Source: Symbiotaphrina buchneri (Eukaryota; Ascomycota; Symbiotaphrinales; Symbiotaphrinaceae). Taken from it: a stretch of DNA of 64,000 bases. Positions 10,181-22,861 of the stretch are shown in pieces. The position numbers were made by a program, and so were the translations under genes. The notes under the pieces were generated by a model. That model saw only the letters and a list, made by a program, of their open reading frames with translations. It was not told the DNA's origin and searched no databases. Numbering within the stretch: the first letter of the stretch is position 1; each line of letters begins with the position of its first letter. The stretch is from assembly GCA_001599915.1 (NCBI GenBank), contig BCIG01000020.1:583416-647415 (forward strand), in the 5' to 3' direction.

Positions 10181-13063
10181 CTAATAATAGATCTTCTCCT
10201 GGTAAACGGGGAGCTCCGTGAGACTATCCTCGTCCCAGACGATCTTGCCCTTCTCATTCAGGCGCGCGCCCTGGTCCGTGATGGGGATCACCTTGCTGGT
10301 ATGCCACACCTCCTGCCGGCTCACGCCCGCCTCGTCCCGCGGCACCCACAGCGTCGGCGTCGAGCTGGAAATCGCCGGGTGGTAGTACGCGTTGCGCTCG
10401 ATCTCGGGGTCGTACTCTGTCGGCACGAAGTCCCGCGGGATGAGGCGCCGGAGCGTGTGGTAGTCCTGGTATTTGTAGGGTGCGAGCCACTTGACTAGGA
10501 AGTTGGGTTGCTTGTGCGGAGGAGGCGTGTTGACGACGGTTCCGCCAGCGGCCGGGTGATTGCCTTTAGGCTCGAGAGGAGTACGGCCAACGCCGTCTTC
10601 CATGGCCAGCAGGGCTTCTTCTTCCACTTCCAGAGATTGTGGAAGGTAGTAGAGAAGCGGGTCAAGGGCGCCGTTGAGAGAAACATGGTAGAGGACCGTG
10701 AAGACCAGGAAGATGATCATGAGAATGAGCGGTCCAATCGCCGGACCACCACCTTGGACTGCAAAAAGACCGATCATGCAGAGCTCGGCCAGGTACATGC
10801 CTGTAAAGGTATGTTGAAGAGCCCGAGGGTAGACCAGACCTTTGGTGTCGATACTAGCGTTGTACACGAACAGGAAGTTGTAGCGGTACGCTATGTAGAG
10901 AAGATAGAGACCGATAGTTGCGAAACCCAGGATGAGCGGCGCAATGCAAGAATACGTGATAGCTGTAACACGAGTCAGCACCTGCTAATGTGAACTACGA
11001 TACACGAATAACTAACCGATCACCAGCATGTTGGTGTAGATAGGGAACAAGGTACCCCATCCAATTCCAGACAGGTTGGCCCACCGCTTGTACATCTTCC
11101 GAGGAGTCTTGTCCAAAAGCTTACCAAGCACCATGAAAAGAATGAAGCCCACCATCTGAAAGAGTGCGCCGGAAGCGATACTCATCCCTTGAAGGATGAA
11201 ATATGATATGTAAAAGTTGGAGGCTTTGGGAAGTTGTGTTGCGAGAAGGGTCAGTGCGCTGCTAGGATTCTGGATGATCGTAACGACGGCCGAAGTAGCC
11301 GCAGAGGTGAAGGTCGTGACCAAGAATGCCTGGATGAACTGGAACCAGAAATACCAGTTTTGGACAGTGTACTCCACCGCTGAAAGAGTTGGGTCTCCGC
11401 TTTGCTTAGCCATCACTATATTTTGTCAGCATGTCACTCCTCATTGAAACTAAAAATAACTCACTTCTGAGAATGATAGGTAACAAAGCCATGAGAACAG
11501 TGAGCATGATCGAGGGCAACAACCCGGTGACAACACCAAAGATGACCGATGGGATCTTATTCAACCATGAAAGCCAAGGGAGCTTCGCGATGATATAGTT
11601 GATGTTGGAAATGATACCCACAACGCCAACGGGAATTGACCAGAAGATGATCAAGGCACACACAAAGGAGAGGCAGACAATGCAACGGATAACACGCTCC
11701 CACCACCTAATACGGAGGTTCTTCCAGATGATCTCTTCGGGAGACATGCCAATGTAACGAGGCGTCATGTGCAGGGGTTGGTGGTGAGCCACTCGCTGAT
11801 AGGCATCTTGAGCAGCGGTTTGAGAAATAAATTCGACAAAGACAGCCGGAATGAATTTGGAGTCGCCTGCACGATGCTCCGCTTGACAAGCTTCGACCTT
11901 GGGAATGAGGGTTTGAAGCTCTGCGCGGCACCAATCGATAGTGTCAACCTTCTTTCAAATGATGGGCTTGAGGCGATGAGTAGGTCTCTTCTTGGGCGGA
12001 ACCCACTGCGCAGCCGCTGAACCAGATTCTCCATCAACATCTCCGTTGGTTGCCGTGGAACCATTGCGGAGCGTCTCTTCATCTCTATTTACACCTCCTT
12101 TCTTTGCAGCCTTGACACGAGCAGCATTGGCCGCCTTGATCAGCTTGATCTCAGCACCTTCGAGTTTCATGGCCACCTTATCCCTTTGCTTGACCAGATC
12201 CTCAACACCCTTGCAGTCAGTTGCGATCCAAAGGTTCTTCAGTTTCGAACCGAACATCTGACGAATTTTGCCCTCATCGAGGTAGGCATTGGGGACGGAG
12301 ACGAACAGTACCGTCCGGGAGGACATGCGGTGTGCGTACATCGGAGAGAGGAGATAGGCCTGCCGGAGATTGATGTAGAAGATGCTTTCTCTGGTGATCA
12401 TGAACATGACGAAGCCAAAAAAGACCCAAGCCACGAAGGTATGCGCGTAGTACCGATTCTTGTCGGCCACATTGCTCATGCTTAGTAGGTCCAACTGCTT
12501 TTGTCCACCCCCGCCAGTTGCATTGATTGGAAACAACACAGGCCAGGTGATGCAGCATCCAACCAAGCAGACGACGGAAGCAATCTTCAAGAAACGAAGG
12601 AAGAGGTAACCATCCATACCCTGGTGGTTGAGGACATAGCTGTCGGGAAGAGAGAAGAACCTGTGAAACCAGTTGAACATGCCATTGGGCAAGTCCGGAG
12701 AGCGTTCCCTGTTGCGCTTAGATCAGCCTGTGAACGTGTGGAGATATATGCAAACTGGACATGGAGACATACTGTGGTCGGAGCGTGCCTATATAAGTCC
12801 TCGGAGCGTAGAATCTTCGATGACTGCGTCTCAAGATCAAGAAAAAAAGAGTGAAGATCCCAGCCTCGACTGCGACGGGGACCAGTGTCGACAGCATAGC
12901 CGAGAGGGAGCTGGAAGCGGTTGCCGAACCGACATTGGAATCATTGCTCGAGACCTAGATGACGCGATTGTATGAGTACGGAGCAAATATGTGTGATCGT
13001 GTGAAGGAGACGTACATCGCGACGCCAGAAAGCGTTGGCGTAGCTGTGGAGAGTGGTCTCCAT
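10181..13063 (-). pseudogene. CSC1/OSCA-like (DUF221) calcium-permeable cation channel, interrupted by an in-frame stop
   Basis: Five exons (13063-13016, 12954-12773, 12708-11465, 11415-11017, 10962-10181) join into an 885-codon frame, the usual size for fungal RSN1/CSC1 proteins. The N-terminus METTLHSYANAFWRRD leads into a first helix (LVPVAVEAGIFTLFFLILRR). The N-terminal DUF221 part has GYLFLRFLKIA and ITRESIFYINLRQAYLL. The cytosolic loop has HRMSSRTVLFVSVPNAYLD, and DTIDWCRAELQTLIPKVEA through HHQPLHMTPRYIGMSPEEIIW. The C-terminal 7-helix channel core is intact (SGDPTLSAVEYTVQNWYFWF; PLILGFATIGLYLLYIAYRY). Codon 328 (11957-11955) is TGA, between THRLKPII and KKVDTIDW, where I expect Gly (GGA). 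As written, translation stops before most of the pore. Either a genuine null allele, a base error, or a stop removed by unusual splicing. All other frames and splice sites are clean, so decay is recent if real. Confidence 0.85.
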
Positions 13064-15499
13064 GATGACCCAGCGGGGATGTCGAGCGATCAAAACAAAG
13101 CGGTTAATATGTTGTCAAGGGCCCAGTTGTGCGGTAGGCGACGATTTGAACAAATACTGTATGGAGTTGGGGATGGAGAACGAGGAGAAGGATGGTAGGT
13201 GATGGGTTGTAATATGGTTGCGTGCAGTGCAACGCGCTGTCGTACAAGAGGTCGCAAAATTGAAGTTTTGGTCGCCGGGCTTGTGTGGCTTTGTGCCTTG
13301 TTTCGGGTTGTTTTGTCCGCGCACAAGGTTTGGACCAGTCGTCATAGGGGCAGGATTTGCTGCGGAGTACCTCACATTATTCGTAGGAAGTACCTTACGC
13401 GTACCCCAGTTGGTACAAGTACTTGAATCTTGGTGCGCTGACCTCCCGGAATCAAGTTCCAAAACTTACTCCACCTCCATGATTTCAGCTCTCGGCGCAT
13501 CAAGTGCAAGCCACCTGCGCGATGATTGGGTCGGTTTGCGCCAGACCATCAAAAAAGGTGTCAGCGACGTTGGGGCTACGCACCAGTTAGATCTACGAAG
13601 ATTTATTTAGTATTACGGTGTGGCTGCCCGCCATCTGTTTAGCCGTCATTTAATCTCCTCGTATTCCGACTTGCAAGGTTCTGGGCCTTACGAGTAAGGA
13701 ATTCCGGGTGTGTTGAAGCCACAGCTGAAACTGCAGGGCAGACCCACTATTATCACGATAAATACGGGCTATCACGATGAATACGAGCAGTGCATTAACT
13801 CGCTCCGGAGAACGCTCCATGATTCTTCAGATCGATCAAATCTTAGCGATTGGGGTGAGCAAAGACCTCGTATTCATCTCATATTTTGCCAGTTCGGCTG
13901 CCGCTTTCGGATGCCGTCATAGGTTGCGAGCTGGGCTGATCGGAAGACCCCTGTCAATTATTGTCGGATCAGGCAAGGTGAGCGCGCTCTGAAATAACAC
14001 ACCAAGCTTTCGTACCCCGGACAAACACCCAAATGGTAAAGACAACTTCCTTGCTTTCGGGAATTGTTGTTCAGGGTTGATCACAGCTTTGCTTTTCTTA
14101 TCTTTCTCCTGTCACTTTTCACAAACTTACCCCTGACATACCCGGCAGTTGAAGTTATCTGACATTCTCGAGACCCTCGTAGAGATTATTAGCAGCTTCA
14201 GGGGATCAAGGTCTCCCCCATAAGTGCTTCAAGATACCTTAAGAAGAGAGCATATTCTCGGCAGTTGATGTCTCATCTCGGTATCCCTGTGCATCACATG
14301 CAATAACAATCCATTTCACGCGCCTATCTCACGATTTGAAGCGGTGCGAACACCGAACCGAATTACATTTGTGTAGCAATTCTTCTTGATACCACAATTA
14401 AACATATTTGCCGCATTTACAAACAATACTACTTGATGCAATGGGCTACATGGCCGTAGCTTGCGTGCTTCTACCCGCTCTTCAGGCTTAATTCGAGCCC
14501 GTCTCGGCAATCGGGGCAAAGGGGAGAGAAGGTCTCGGATAAGCGTCCACGAGCACCTATATTTCGAGTGATGTCCGGGCACGCTGTTTCAATGCGTCCA
14601 GGACACGATGCAATAATCGAGAGGATGGCCCAGACCAGTGTTGTCAATGGCAAAGTGGTGGGATCTCAGACGGGAGCCTTATTAGCTGCCAGATTCAGGA
14701 CATGTTCAGGAGCAGTCAGCGGCCTCAGAAGAGGAAGTCTTTCAACTTGAGTCTCTCGACGAGAGATCGAAGAGACAACCCAGCTAAAGCCACCGAAGGA
14801 GAAAACTCCCCTTTTCGAGCCTGCATATCCCTAGCCATGCATGGGAGGATCATGGCTGTACCGCCCATTCGGAGGTGCATTTATTGATGGGCATCTACGG
14901 AACATCCTGGTCTTTCCACGAAGTCTTCGGGATGAAAAGTCATTGCGATGGGATGTCTGTCCTCCGCCAGGTCCTCCGAAAACCTCGTAAACCATGTCAT
15001 GGTCAACATCATACCCGCCACGATGGGGGAACTGTATGCTTCATATGCCTGCACGGTAGGTATCACACGGAATGACCGAGTCTGGGGTAGTCATCTCCGA
15101 TTGCGGGTCTAGAGTACCCGACCTTGTAAGTCTTCTAGCTACCTAGGCAGTAAATGCAATCCTAACCCACGATCAAAAGGGACATCCCGAAAAGCAAGTA
15201 AATGATGCAGTGATGTTTGAAACAGGGGTTATCTCCCAGCCATGACGCCCTGTGTAAAAAGCGAACCCAACCAGCAAGATTGATGCAACCGCGGATCATG
15301 CAGACCATGGTATTGACCCATTAATAGAAAGGAAACGAAACGAAGGCTGACTCACAGCCCACCCCAGGCCTTTTGCTGAGATCCTGCCAGTCATTCGAAG
15401 CATGCTAACACACGCGGTATCATAGCCGTATCCTTCGGCGAACCATGCCTATCCATTTTCTGGCCGATTTCGAAGGGGCTCGGAATGGTAGTCAGTCGG
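13064..15499. other. Intergenic region, about 2.4 kb, no gene recognised
   Basis: Contains the 5' region of the CSC1-like gene and the 3' flank of the F-box gene. Scattered short frames on both strands show no domain or consistent codon bias. I found no terminal inverted repeats, tRNA B-box or tandem array. A CTACCTAGGCAG motif lies near 15137. Confidence 0.4.
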
Positions 15500-16379
15500 T
15501 CATGTATCTTTGGCGGCTTTCTTGTCCTTCAGCTCCTTTCTTTTCTCTTTCCGCGCTTCCCTTTTTGCCTTGAATGCCTCCAGATCCCCGTGAAGAAATT
15601 GTGCGAGAGCTTCTATATCCTGCTTTAGAAACATCGTCGTCCATACGCCAGCACAATCATAGCTTGCCCGTCGTGCCATAGCGCATAGTGTAGTGTTGTT
15701 GATGCCATAAGTCTTGCTGGCTTCGGTCATGGTCTGGAGATGAGAGACGAAGGTTAGCTGAGTCCTAGAATATGGGTGATGGGTTGGTGGAGGCATGCGG
15801 ACTCACGATCTTGTCAGGCCACCTGGTCCTATCACAATTCTTGCAGCAGAATACACCCGAATTAAAGATCGCTTTTCGCTTTGAGGGTTTTCCACAGAAC
15901 ACGCATCGCTTGCTTGCGAACTGAACCCATCTTGTCCTGACACTGCTGATACGTCTCCTGCCCTTATGGGCATCAGTCTGGGACGCCGCCCATAGCCGAG
16001 AGGCCTTTTGATAGGGGTCGGCATGCGACTGGATGAACCGTGAAATGTAATGTTCGACCGTCTGATGTAGGCTCTTGCAAGTGACAGCCAGATCGAGGTA
16101 CGGGTGACTTGATGGCACATCAGGGAGAGGGTACCGCGGACGAGTTGGGACTGTGGGTTGACCATTCGGAGTATAGCCGCTGAGTGGGCCGATGAGGTAA
16201 GAGAGTATTTCAAATTGTAGCTCAAGCGGCAGCGAGGTGAGGCGGTCGCGGCCATCTGTTGCGGGAGGGTCGATTGAAGGCGCAGTTGGTGGGGTCAACG
16301 ACCGCCGAACCAGTTGTAAACTCCGATCATGGCTGGCTGGCAGGAAATGTCGACCAGGGAAATCGTGATCGTGAGCCAT
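15500..16379 (-). CDS. F-box protein with a C4 zinc-knuckle-like segment
   Basis: Two exons (16379-15807, 15733-15500) encode 268 residues. After a disordered N-terminus, an F-box-like motif lies near residues 48-65 (RLTSLPLELQFEILSYLIGP), the segment that would bind Skp1 in an SCF ubiquitin ligase. A Cys/His region around residues 160-190 has RCVFCGKPSKRKAIF then GVFCCKNCDRTRWP, giving CxxC...CCxxC that could hold zinc. The C-terminus is highly basic and helical (KAKREARKEKRKELKDKKAAK), possibly a nuclear-localisation or coiled segment. The second exon begins TMTEASKTYGINNTTL. Many Eurotiales F-box proteins share this zinc-like module. The substrate is unknown. Transcribed divergently from tubulin cofactor D. 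Confidence 0.8.
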
Positions 16380-16717
16380 GATGCTAGCCCCGGCACAAGC
16401 GGCCTGCTCAGAGGCTGGATATGCGGAGTTGCTTGTCTGCCTCAGTACCTGAAATGTTGATGAAGAAGTAAGAAGTTGTGTGAACCTTGTAAGCTCGATG
16501 TCAGTGGGGTTGGTGAAGCTAGCTAGAGCTATCGGAACGGAGAATGCCGTCCATTTCGCGTCACGTAGCTCATCGACGTACCACGACGTGTAATTTCGAA
16601 GATGCTGTTTGAAGGCGTCTCCGGGTGCAGCACCGGATGCAATGCTGAAAAGAGACCTGGTCCCGAGCTATGAGAACCGGGTCAAAGGCTGTTCCAATAT
16701 GCTGAAGGATCGTCACC
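16380..16717. promoter_or_regulatory. Divergent promoter between F-box gene and tubulin cofactor D
   Basis: A 338-bp region shared by two divergent starts (16379 minus, 16718 plus). No distinct box is clear, and no other feature is seen. Confidence 0.5.
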
Positions 16718-19700
16718 ATGAACGCGACAGATGACGCAGATATCAAGCTTCAGCGTGCTTCCGCTGATCTGATAGCTGATTTTGAGAGCTTGTTGCCCAG
16801 AGTGCTTTGGAAGCAAAGCTCTAAAGGTGAAGGTAATGGTGACAAGAAGTCACGAATCCGCCGAAGAGTCAAATGGACAGACGTCAATGACAAACTGATT
16901 GGTTTGGTAAGCCTCTAAAACCCGGTATATCCATTCACGGCATGCTGATAACTATCTCAGTTGGAGCCATTTCAAGAATGGCCGCAGCTTCTAGATCCTC
17001 ATCTGGCCAAACTCTTGCCCCTGATTGTGTCCGCCTTCCTGGAATACCTGAACCTACCGGCAAGACAAGCTCCGCTGAATCTTGGACGCAATTATATTGT
17101 GCTTCCGGCAGCAACCAGCAAACTCATTTACACATTCTGCAAAGTCCGTGGTGAGAAGGTTATTAGCCGTTTCTTCAATAATGAACCGAAATATCTGGAG
17201 CCAATGCTCTCCGCTTTCGAAGCATGGGACGATTCCGCCGATTCCTCTACGCTACTGGCTCAGACCCACCCCAGTCCCCTGATCTGGGAGGAGAGATATG
17301 TTATCTTACTCTGGATTTCGCATTTACTACTTGCTCCTTTTGATCTTGCTTCCATGTCTTCGTCAGATATTAAACCTGAGCAAGAGATTCCTGGCTTGAC
17401 TATTCCGGCGGAAGTTCCAGCAGTCGCATATCGGATTGTTTTGATAGGCTTGAAGCATCTGGGTGCTGCCGGAAAAGAACGTGATTCTGCGAGAGCTCTG
17501 TTGGTGAGACTGGTAATAAGGCAGGATATGTACAAACTTGGGCTTCTGGACGCTTTGATAAAGTGGGCTCTGTCAGGTCTTGCCGAGCAAAGCACCGCTA
17601 CTGGTCACACCTCGATTTATCAAGTGGTGGGAATATTGTCGTTCTTGTTTGGGATAATCAAGTCTGCGCCTAGGGAAGCTATAGGACCATCGGTGCTGCC
17701 CATATTTCGTATGGTACAGGAATTGGGTGCGGATGATGACGAAACGTTAGCTAAAGAAGTGAAATCTTCTGCTCTTGCACGAAAGCTTCTGATAAAGATA
17801 TACCGCGCGACAGCAGTGTTTGCATTACAACTCTCGGTGGGTTCAACTCTCAGCCTGCCGCCTGATACAATCGAGTCACTCATTGAAGATGTCATCGATT
17901 TCTGTCTCAACAGCCTGTCAGATAGGGATACATCCGTCAGATATGCTGCAAGCAAAGCCCTCAGCATAGTAACACTCAAACTGGACCCAGAAATGGCAGC
18001 GGAAGTTGTGGAAGCTGTAATAGGCAGCATGGATGAAGATATCCTTTGGAAAGTTTCGGAGAATGGGCAGGTTATACGTGGATACGAGACTGGCGACTTG
18101 AGCGGGCGTCAGATAAAAGTGGATTTGACAGCAGTGAACGTCCTGAGGTGGCATGGTCTAGTCCTGACTCTTGCTCAACTGTTATTCCATCGATCACCTC
18201 CTCCTGAGCAATTACCTACGATCATTAGCTCACTGATGCTAGCAATAGCATTCGAACAGAGGTCCACAACAGGAAGCTCTGTAGGAAGCAACGTCCGAGA
18301 TGCAGCATGCTTCGGAATCTGGGCTTTGTCGAGGAAGTATACCACGAAGGAGCTTCTGCAAGTAGACGTTTCTGTCATCCGCACAAGCGGAGCTCATAAC
18401 AAGTCCACTTCCGTCTTGCAGATATTAGCAACGGAGCTCGTGGTGTCTGCTTGCCTTGACCCATATGGAAATATCAGAAGAGGGTCATCTGCTGCTCTTC
18501 AGGAGCTTATTGGAAGACATCCGGATACGGTGTCTGAAGCTATACCACTTGTAAAAATTGTCGACTATCATGCTGTTGCACTCAGATCAAGGGCGATTAC
18601 TGAGGTTGCGGCTGACGCTGCTAAACTTGACCAGGATTACTGGGATGCTCTCTACGAGGGATTGCTGCAATGGAGAGGCATAGGTTCTCCAGATGTCGAA
18701 TCCAGGAGGGTAGCTGCTGCGGGTATTGGACGATTGAACTATGTGTCTGATGAATCTCAAGACCTAGGAGGTGTGGGTCATTGCAAAAAGACTTTACCGT
18801 GCCTCTTCAATGATCTTAAAAGGACGCCGCACAGAGATGTCGAAAAGCGACAGGGAATAATATTGGCACTGGCTGCCATTATTGACTCGGTCACTGATCG
18901 CATGAACTCACAAGGGGAATCATCAAAGGTGGATTCTGATGTTATTGCCCTGTTCTCACGCTTCTACTCCATCCTGGATGAAAACATTTCCGAGAGAGAT
19001 TTAACATCTTCTGTACTGCGTCCGGAACTGACAGCTGAGGCCGTTTGTCTGTTTCTATCCGCTACCTATCGGAGCATGGCCTTGTTCCAACAAGTGCAGG
19101 ATACCTCCTCCAACCCTTGGCCGGAATTACCTTCCGCTTTCACAGATTCTTCCATTGAGCGGCTGCTACTCTGCCTACTGCGTTCCGAGGATGTGGTTGT
19201 CAGTGCTTCATCGACAGCCTGCAGAAATCTCTTCAATGTGCTCGACACGGACCGGAAAGCTTCTCTGGTGCAATCCTGGTGCACACAACTGAAAGCGTCA
19301 CAAATAAACGGCTTGGTATCTACACGCATCTTTGGTCAAATATCCGCACTTGGGGCAGTCTTTTCTACCTTTACAGAGGACCATCCTGACTCACCACGAG
19401 ATATGATTCTCTCGACTTTAGTCACCCTTGGAAAACCACCAGCAGATATTGAAACTCGTACTGCATCCCTGAACAGCATTACAAATGGAGTATTCAGCCA
19501 TGCTCGTTCTGATGGGTCCTCCAGTCTGCCTCAACTACCCTCAGAGTTCCTGGATTTTCTCTTGGACTCTCTAAATGACTACACGACAGACCGACGAGGA
19601 GATGTCGGCTCTTGGGTTCGGCTGGCTGGTTTGTCCGCCATCAGCATGGCCGCACAGAAGGGGTTCCTGAAGACGCCGAACAATTCTCTCCACGATTTAT

Positions 19701-20639
19701 TAGCTGCAGTGGCACGCCTTGCGGTTGAGAAGCTGGACAAGGTCCGCTTGCGAGCTTGGGAATGTTTATGTGGATGCAATGAGCATGGAGTTCTTGGCCC
19801 TGAAGCGACCGACGTGCTTCCGGTTCACCTGCATGATGCACCGTGGGACGATACACATACTGTCTCTTCGCAGACGTACTTTGCATCTCTGTTATCATTA
19901 TACTGGAGATACGAATGGCTACAAGCTGGGCTCATGGAGGGTTATGTATCTTGTGCTGGGGCGGGAACGGAGTCCGTGCTACGAGTTTCGAGAGCAGCGT
20001 TGGCGGCCCACCTTGACATTCTGGAGCCGGATAAAATGGGACTTGTCTGTACCACGGTTACCCAGGTTCTGGCGTGGAATTTAAAGGAGGATCGAATAGC
20101 AGTCCCGGCGCTGGAAGTGCTGGCTTGGCTGTTCGATGTGGGTGTATTTGACCGACTGGTTGGCTTGAAGGAAGAAGAGACTTTATTCAAGTAAGCTTCT
20201 CACCACCGTCCGAAGATATCCCCGGTGTCTTTTCCATACTGAACCGTTTCAGCTTCCGTAATCTGTTCATACAAGTTCAGAAGGCACATTTCAAATCTAC
20301 GAACGTCGCCAAACTTGAAGCCGCCATAAAGGTCTACAGCGGGCTTGCGGAGCTCCCTACAGGAGAGTCACAGAAGTCTCAAAAGCTAAAGAAGGACGTG
20401 GTCTCCAAGCTGATATCTATGCTTATGCATCCCTTCCCAAAAGTATGTCTCCATGCCCTCAATACGTTCCTAGTTCTTCAAGCATACATACTGATGCCGG
20501 GAGCTAGGTCCGAAATGCCGTTGCAGATGCACTCTTTGTGCTAGAATCTGATAGCAGTATGAAGCAGATGGACTTTACCGCTCCTCCGAAGTCGCTTCAA
20601 CCTTTCGTGGAGCGCATGAAGAGGCAGCTTGCATGCTAG
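16718..20639 (+). CDS. Tubulin-specific chaperone D (TBCD/Cin1/Alp1)
   Basis: Four exons (16718-16906, 16961-20190, 20253-20442, 20508-20639) encode 1246 residues, within the family range (Cin1 about 1014, human TBCD about 1190). The N-terminus is charged. Alpha-helical HEAT/ARM-like repeats then run through most of the protein. Diagnostic stretches include LEPFQEWPQLLDPHLAKLLP, WEERYVILLWISHLLLAPFD, DTSVRYAASKALSIVTLKL and IRRGSSAALQELIGRHPDTV. The C-terminal end has VRNAVADALFVLES. TBCD captures beta-tubulin in the post-chaperonin pathway and, with cofactors C and E, drives GTP hydrolysis to release native alpha/beta heterodimers; it acts in the cytosol and on microtubules. The ATG at 16718 fits, with a short first exon of 63 codons. 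The gene appears intact. Confidence is high from length, repeat content and recalled sequence pattern. Confidence 0.9.
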
Positions 20640-21156
20640 AAAACCCAGGAGCTTGTTGATCCCCTTTAGACGAATTAGATAGAGATACCCAGTGACTCGC
20701 TCAAGCTATCGGTTATGATGTTGATTTGATCTCATGTCTGCGTGATGACTAAAAGAGCTGCATTGTGAACAAGTGATTGGCATTGCTTTGGCCGCCTCCA
20801 GCATGGTTTGTCTCTTTCTTTCATGCATCTTTGACCCAGCTCTGTCTTTACAATGCTGCATAAAGAAGGTAGTGTTCAATGGGATGGATTCACTACCTAC
20901 CTGTATTCACTTTCACTTTTCTCCTTTGCAAGCGATACTACAGCCTTTGGCACGCCGCTATCAATGCCTATTGTTTACATGTTCACCGTGCCTCATTCAG
21001 CCATTGTCTGCACATTCACTGACGCCTATTCTACCATTTCGTCCATTTCCATGGGTGAAACTCTTCTCCACTATTGCCTTCCCATCTTTCCTTTCTTTCC
21101 TCTTACACCAACCATCGCTGTTGATGCTATCAAATCTCATCATTCCATATCGGCAT
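20640..21156. promoter_or_regulatory. 5' region of the 21369 gene
   Basis: About 0.5 kb between cofactor D and the 19-bp repeat. Pyrimidine-rich toward its 3' end. The frame of the downstream gene happens to stay open back to about 20853, but that stretch reads as low-complexity Ser/Phe/Thr and is probably untranslated. Confidence 0.4.
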
Positions 21157-21367
21157 CTTGCATCTCATCTAACTTCGATCATCTCATCTATCTTCGATCA
21201 TCTATCTCATCCAACTTCGATCATCTCATCAAGCTTCGATCATCTTATCTAACTTCGATCCGCTCATCGAGCTCCCATCATCTCATCTATCTCCGATCAT
21301 CTCATCTATCTTCGATCATCTCATCCATCTCCGATCATCTCGTCCATCTCCGATCATCTCTCCTCAA
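21157..21367 (+). repeat. 19-bp minisatellite directly upstream of a start codon
   Basis: About ten imperfect head-to-tail copies of a 19-mer close to CGATCATCTCATCTATCTT, with some copies varying at the last six bases and one copy lengthened by about four bases. The array ends one base before the ATG at 21369. The unit is pyrimidine-rich on the plus strand. Nineteen is not a multiple of three, which supports a non-coding array; if transcribed it would form most of the 5' leader. Confidence 0.9.
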
Positions 21368-21368
21368 T

Positions 21369-22634
21369 ATGCCGGAATATCGTTCTTACGACGGCTGGGA
21401 CTTCGCCAACCCAGAACTGCAAGTCTTCAACAACAACGACGGCGTCTACGAGAACCATCCCGACCTTACCACTCCTTCCCAACAATGGGAAGAACCGGTC
21501 CTCACTCCTCTAACGCCCATCGGACCGTACTACGATCCCTACGACGACGAGCCCCCTGCGCCTTTTTACGAGCGCTTCATGCTCTACTGCCTCGAGCTGT
21601 GGGACATACTTCTCTACGACTACATCTACAACCTCCGGCCGTGGTTTATGCAGAAATACATCTACCCCGTGCGTGACCGGCTCTGGGGCAATGATGAAGA
21701 CGACGAAGATGATCCCAACATGCCGACGCCGATACTGTATCAAGCTTGGTGCTGGCGGCTTTGTGATACGTACTACACAGTCTTGGATAGGTTGCGTCTC
21801 GTTTGGATCCGCTGGAAGAGTATTCTTTATCCTTTAAGGCTACTGCTGTATTGCGCGCTGTTTGCCGTCGTGATGGCTGCTCTGGGCGAGTTTGGAGAGT
21901 ACATGCGGAACGTCCCTTTGGATGATGATATCCCGGTGCCTAGTACGTTACCTCCAATCCTTCTCCCTTCTCCAACCTCCCTCTAAGGTCCACGCTACCG
22001 GGACAACAATGCTAATCTATCACCTTCTCCAGGCGGGCCTCCACCAGACCCAATCGACCCCTGGACAACAACATACTTCTCGATTCTGCTCCCACCTACA
22101 CCCACACCCAATCCACTGGACATGCCCCTCATCTCTCCCACCTATCCCTTTTCTCCCCCCTTCTCCTCCTCCGACGAGTACTGGATGCCACTCGAAGACA
22201 CCCCCTCCTCTCCCCTCCCCCTCACCACATCCTACTCTTCCGACGACGACGAGGACGAAGAACACTCTCTCCCCCACCACCACCCCACCTGCCCCTGCGA
22301 GAACTGCCTCGCCATGCGGCATCGCATCTGGGAGATGGAGCTGCTGCACCGACCAGCCGGTAATGAAGACGTGCTGCGAGTGTTGGATGAAGAAGGCCTG
22401 GAGGGCTTCACGCGCTGGCTGGTCCGGAATCAGATTGTGTTTACGAATGTGGATGGCCCTGGCGGGAGGAGCGCGGATAGGGGAGGGGAGTGGTGGGTGG
22501 AGTGGGAGGGGCCGTGGAGGATTGATGGGGGAGGAGGGAGTGAGGGATGGGGGGAAGGGGGAGATGGGGATGGGAATGGGGATTTTGGTGAGCAGAGGGA
22601 GGAAGGGGGATGGAGAGAGGTGGATGGTGGATAG
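21369..22634 (+). CDS. Hypothetical single-pass membrane protein, fungal specific
   Basis: Two exons (21369-21942, 22033-22634) encode 391 residues. The ATG at 21369 (MPEYRSYDGWDFANPE) was chosen because it follows the minisatellite and starts the first protein-like sequence. Residues 60-160 are rich in Tyr/Trp/Asp (PYYDPYDDEPPAPFYERFML; YDYIYNLRPWFMQKYIYPVR). One likely transmembrane helix lies near residues 155-175 (LRLLLYCALFAVVMAALGEF). After the intron come Pro/Ser/Thr-rich and acidic stretches (SSDDDEDEEHS), a Cys pair (TCPCENC), and a Gly-rich low-complexity tail. I do not recognise the family. The exon join keeps frame through PVPSGPPPDPIDPW. The Gly-rich tail is G-rich DNA in which an indel would be hard to see. 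Confidence 0.65.
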
Positions 22635-22861
22635 AGAAGCTAGCTGGCTGGCTGGTGGCTGGATGGGGAAGTGACTCGTCTTTGAGGGAGTGGTTGGTTG
22701 GAGAGGTGATGCTTTTTGTTTACTCGATGCGTCTTGGTGATAAGACACATTACGATTGTAAAATAGCCTCAAAATGGGACATGCCTCAAACAGGATCTCA
22801 TGCCACATTCCACCAGCCCCGGGCACCGTATCCTCCCATCATCCCTCTCCCTCCCCCTCCT

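Noticed and set aside
11905-12010. Intron that removes the in-frame TGA of the channel gene
   Set aside because: The only in-frame option I found (51 nt, GTTCCG donor) has a poor donor and deletes residues that look conserved; kept only as an alternative to test.
13064-15499. Decayed transposon in the gene-poor region
   Set aside because: I could see no terminal repeats, transposase motif or duplicated flanks; plain intergenic DNA is the simpler reading.
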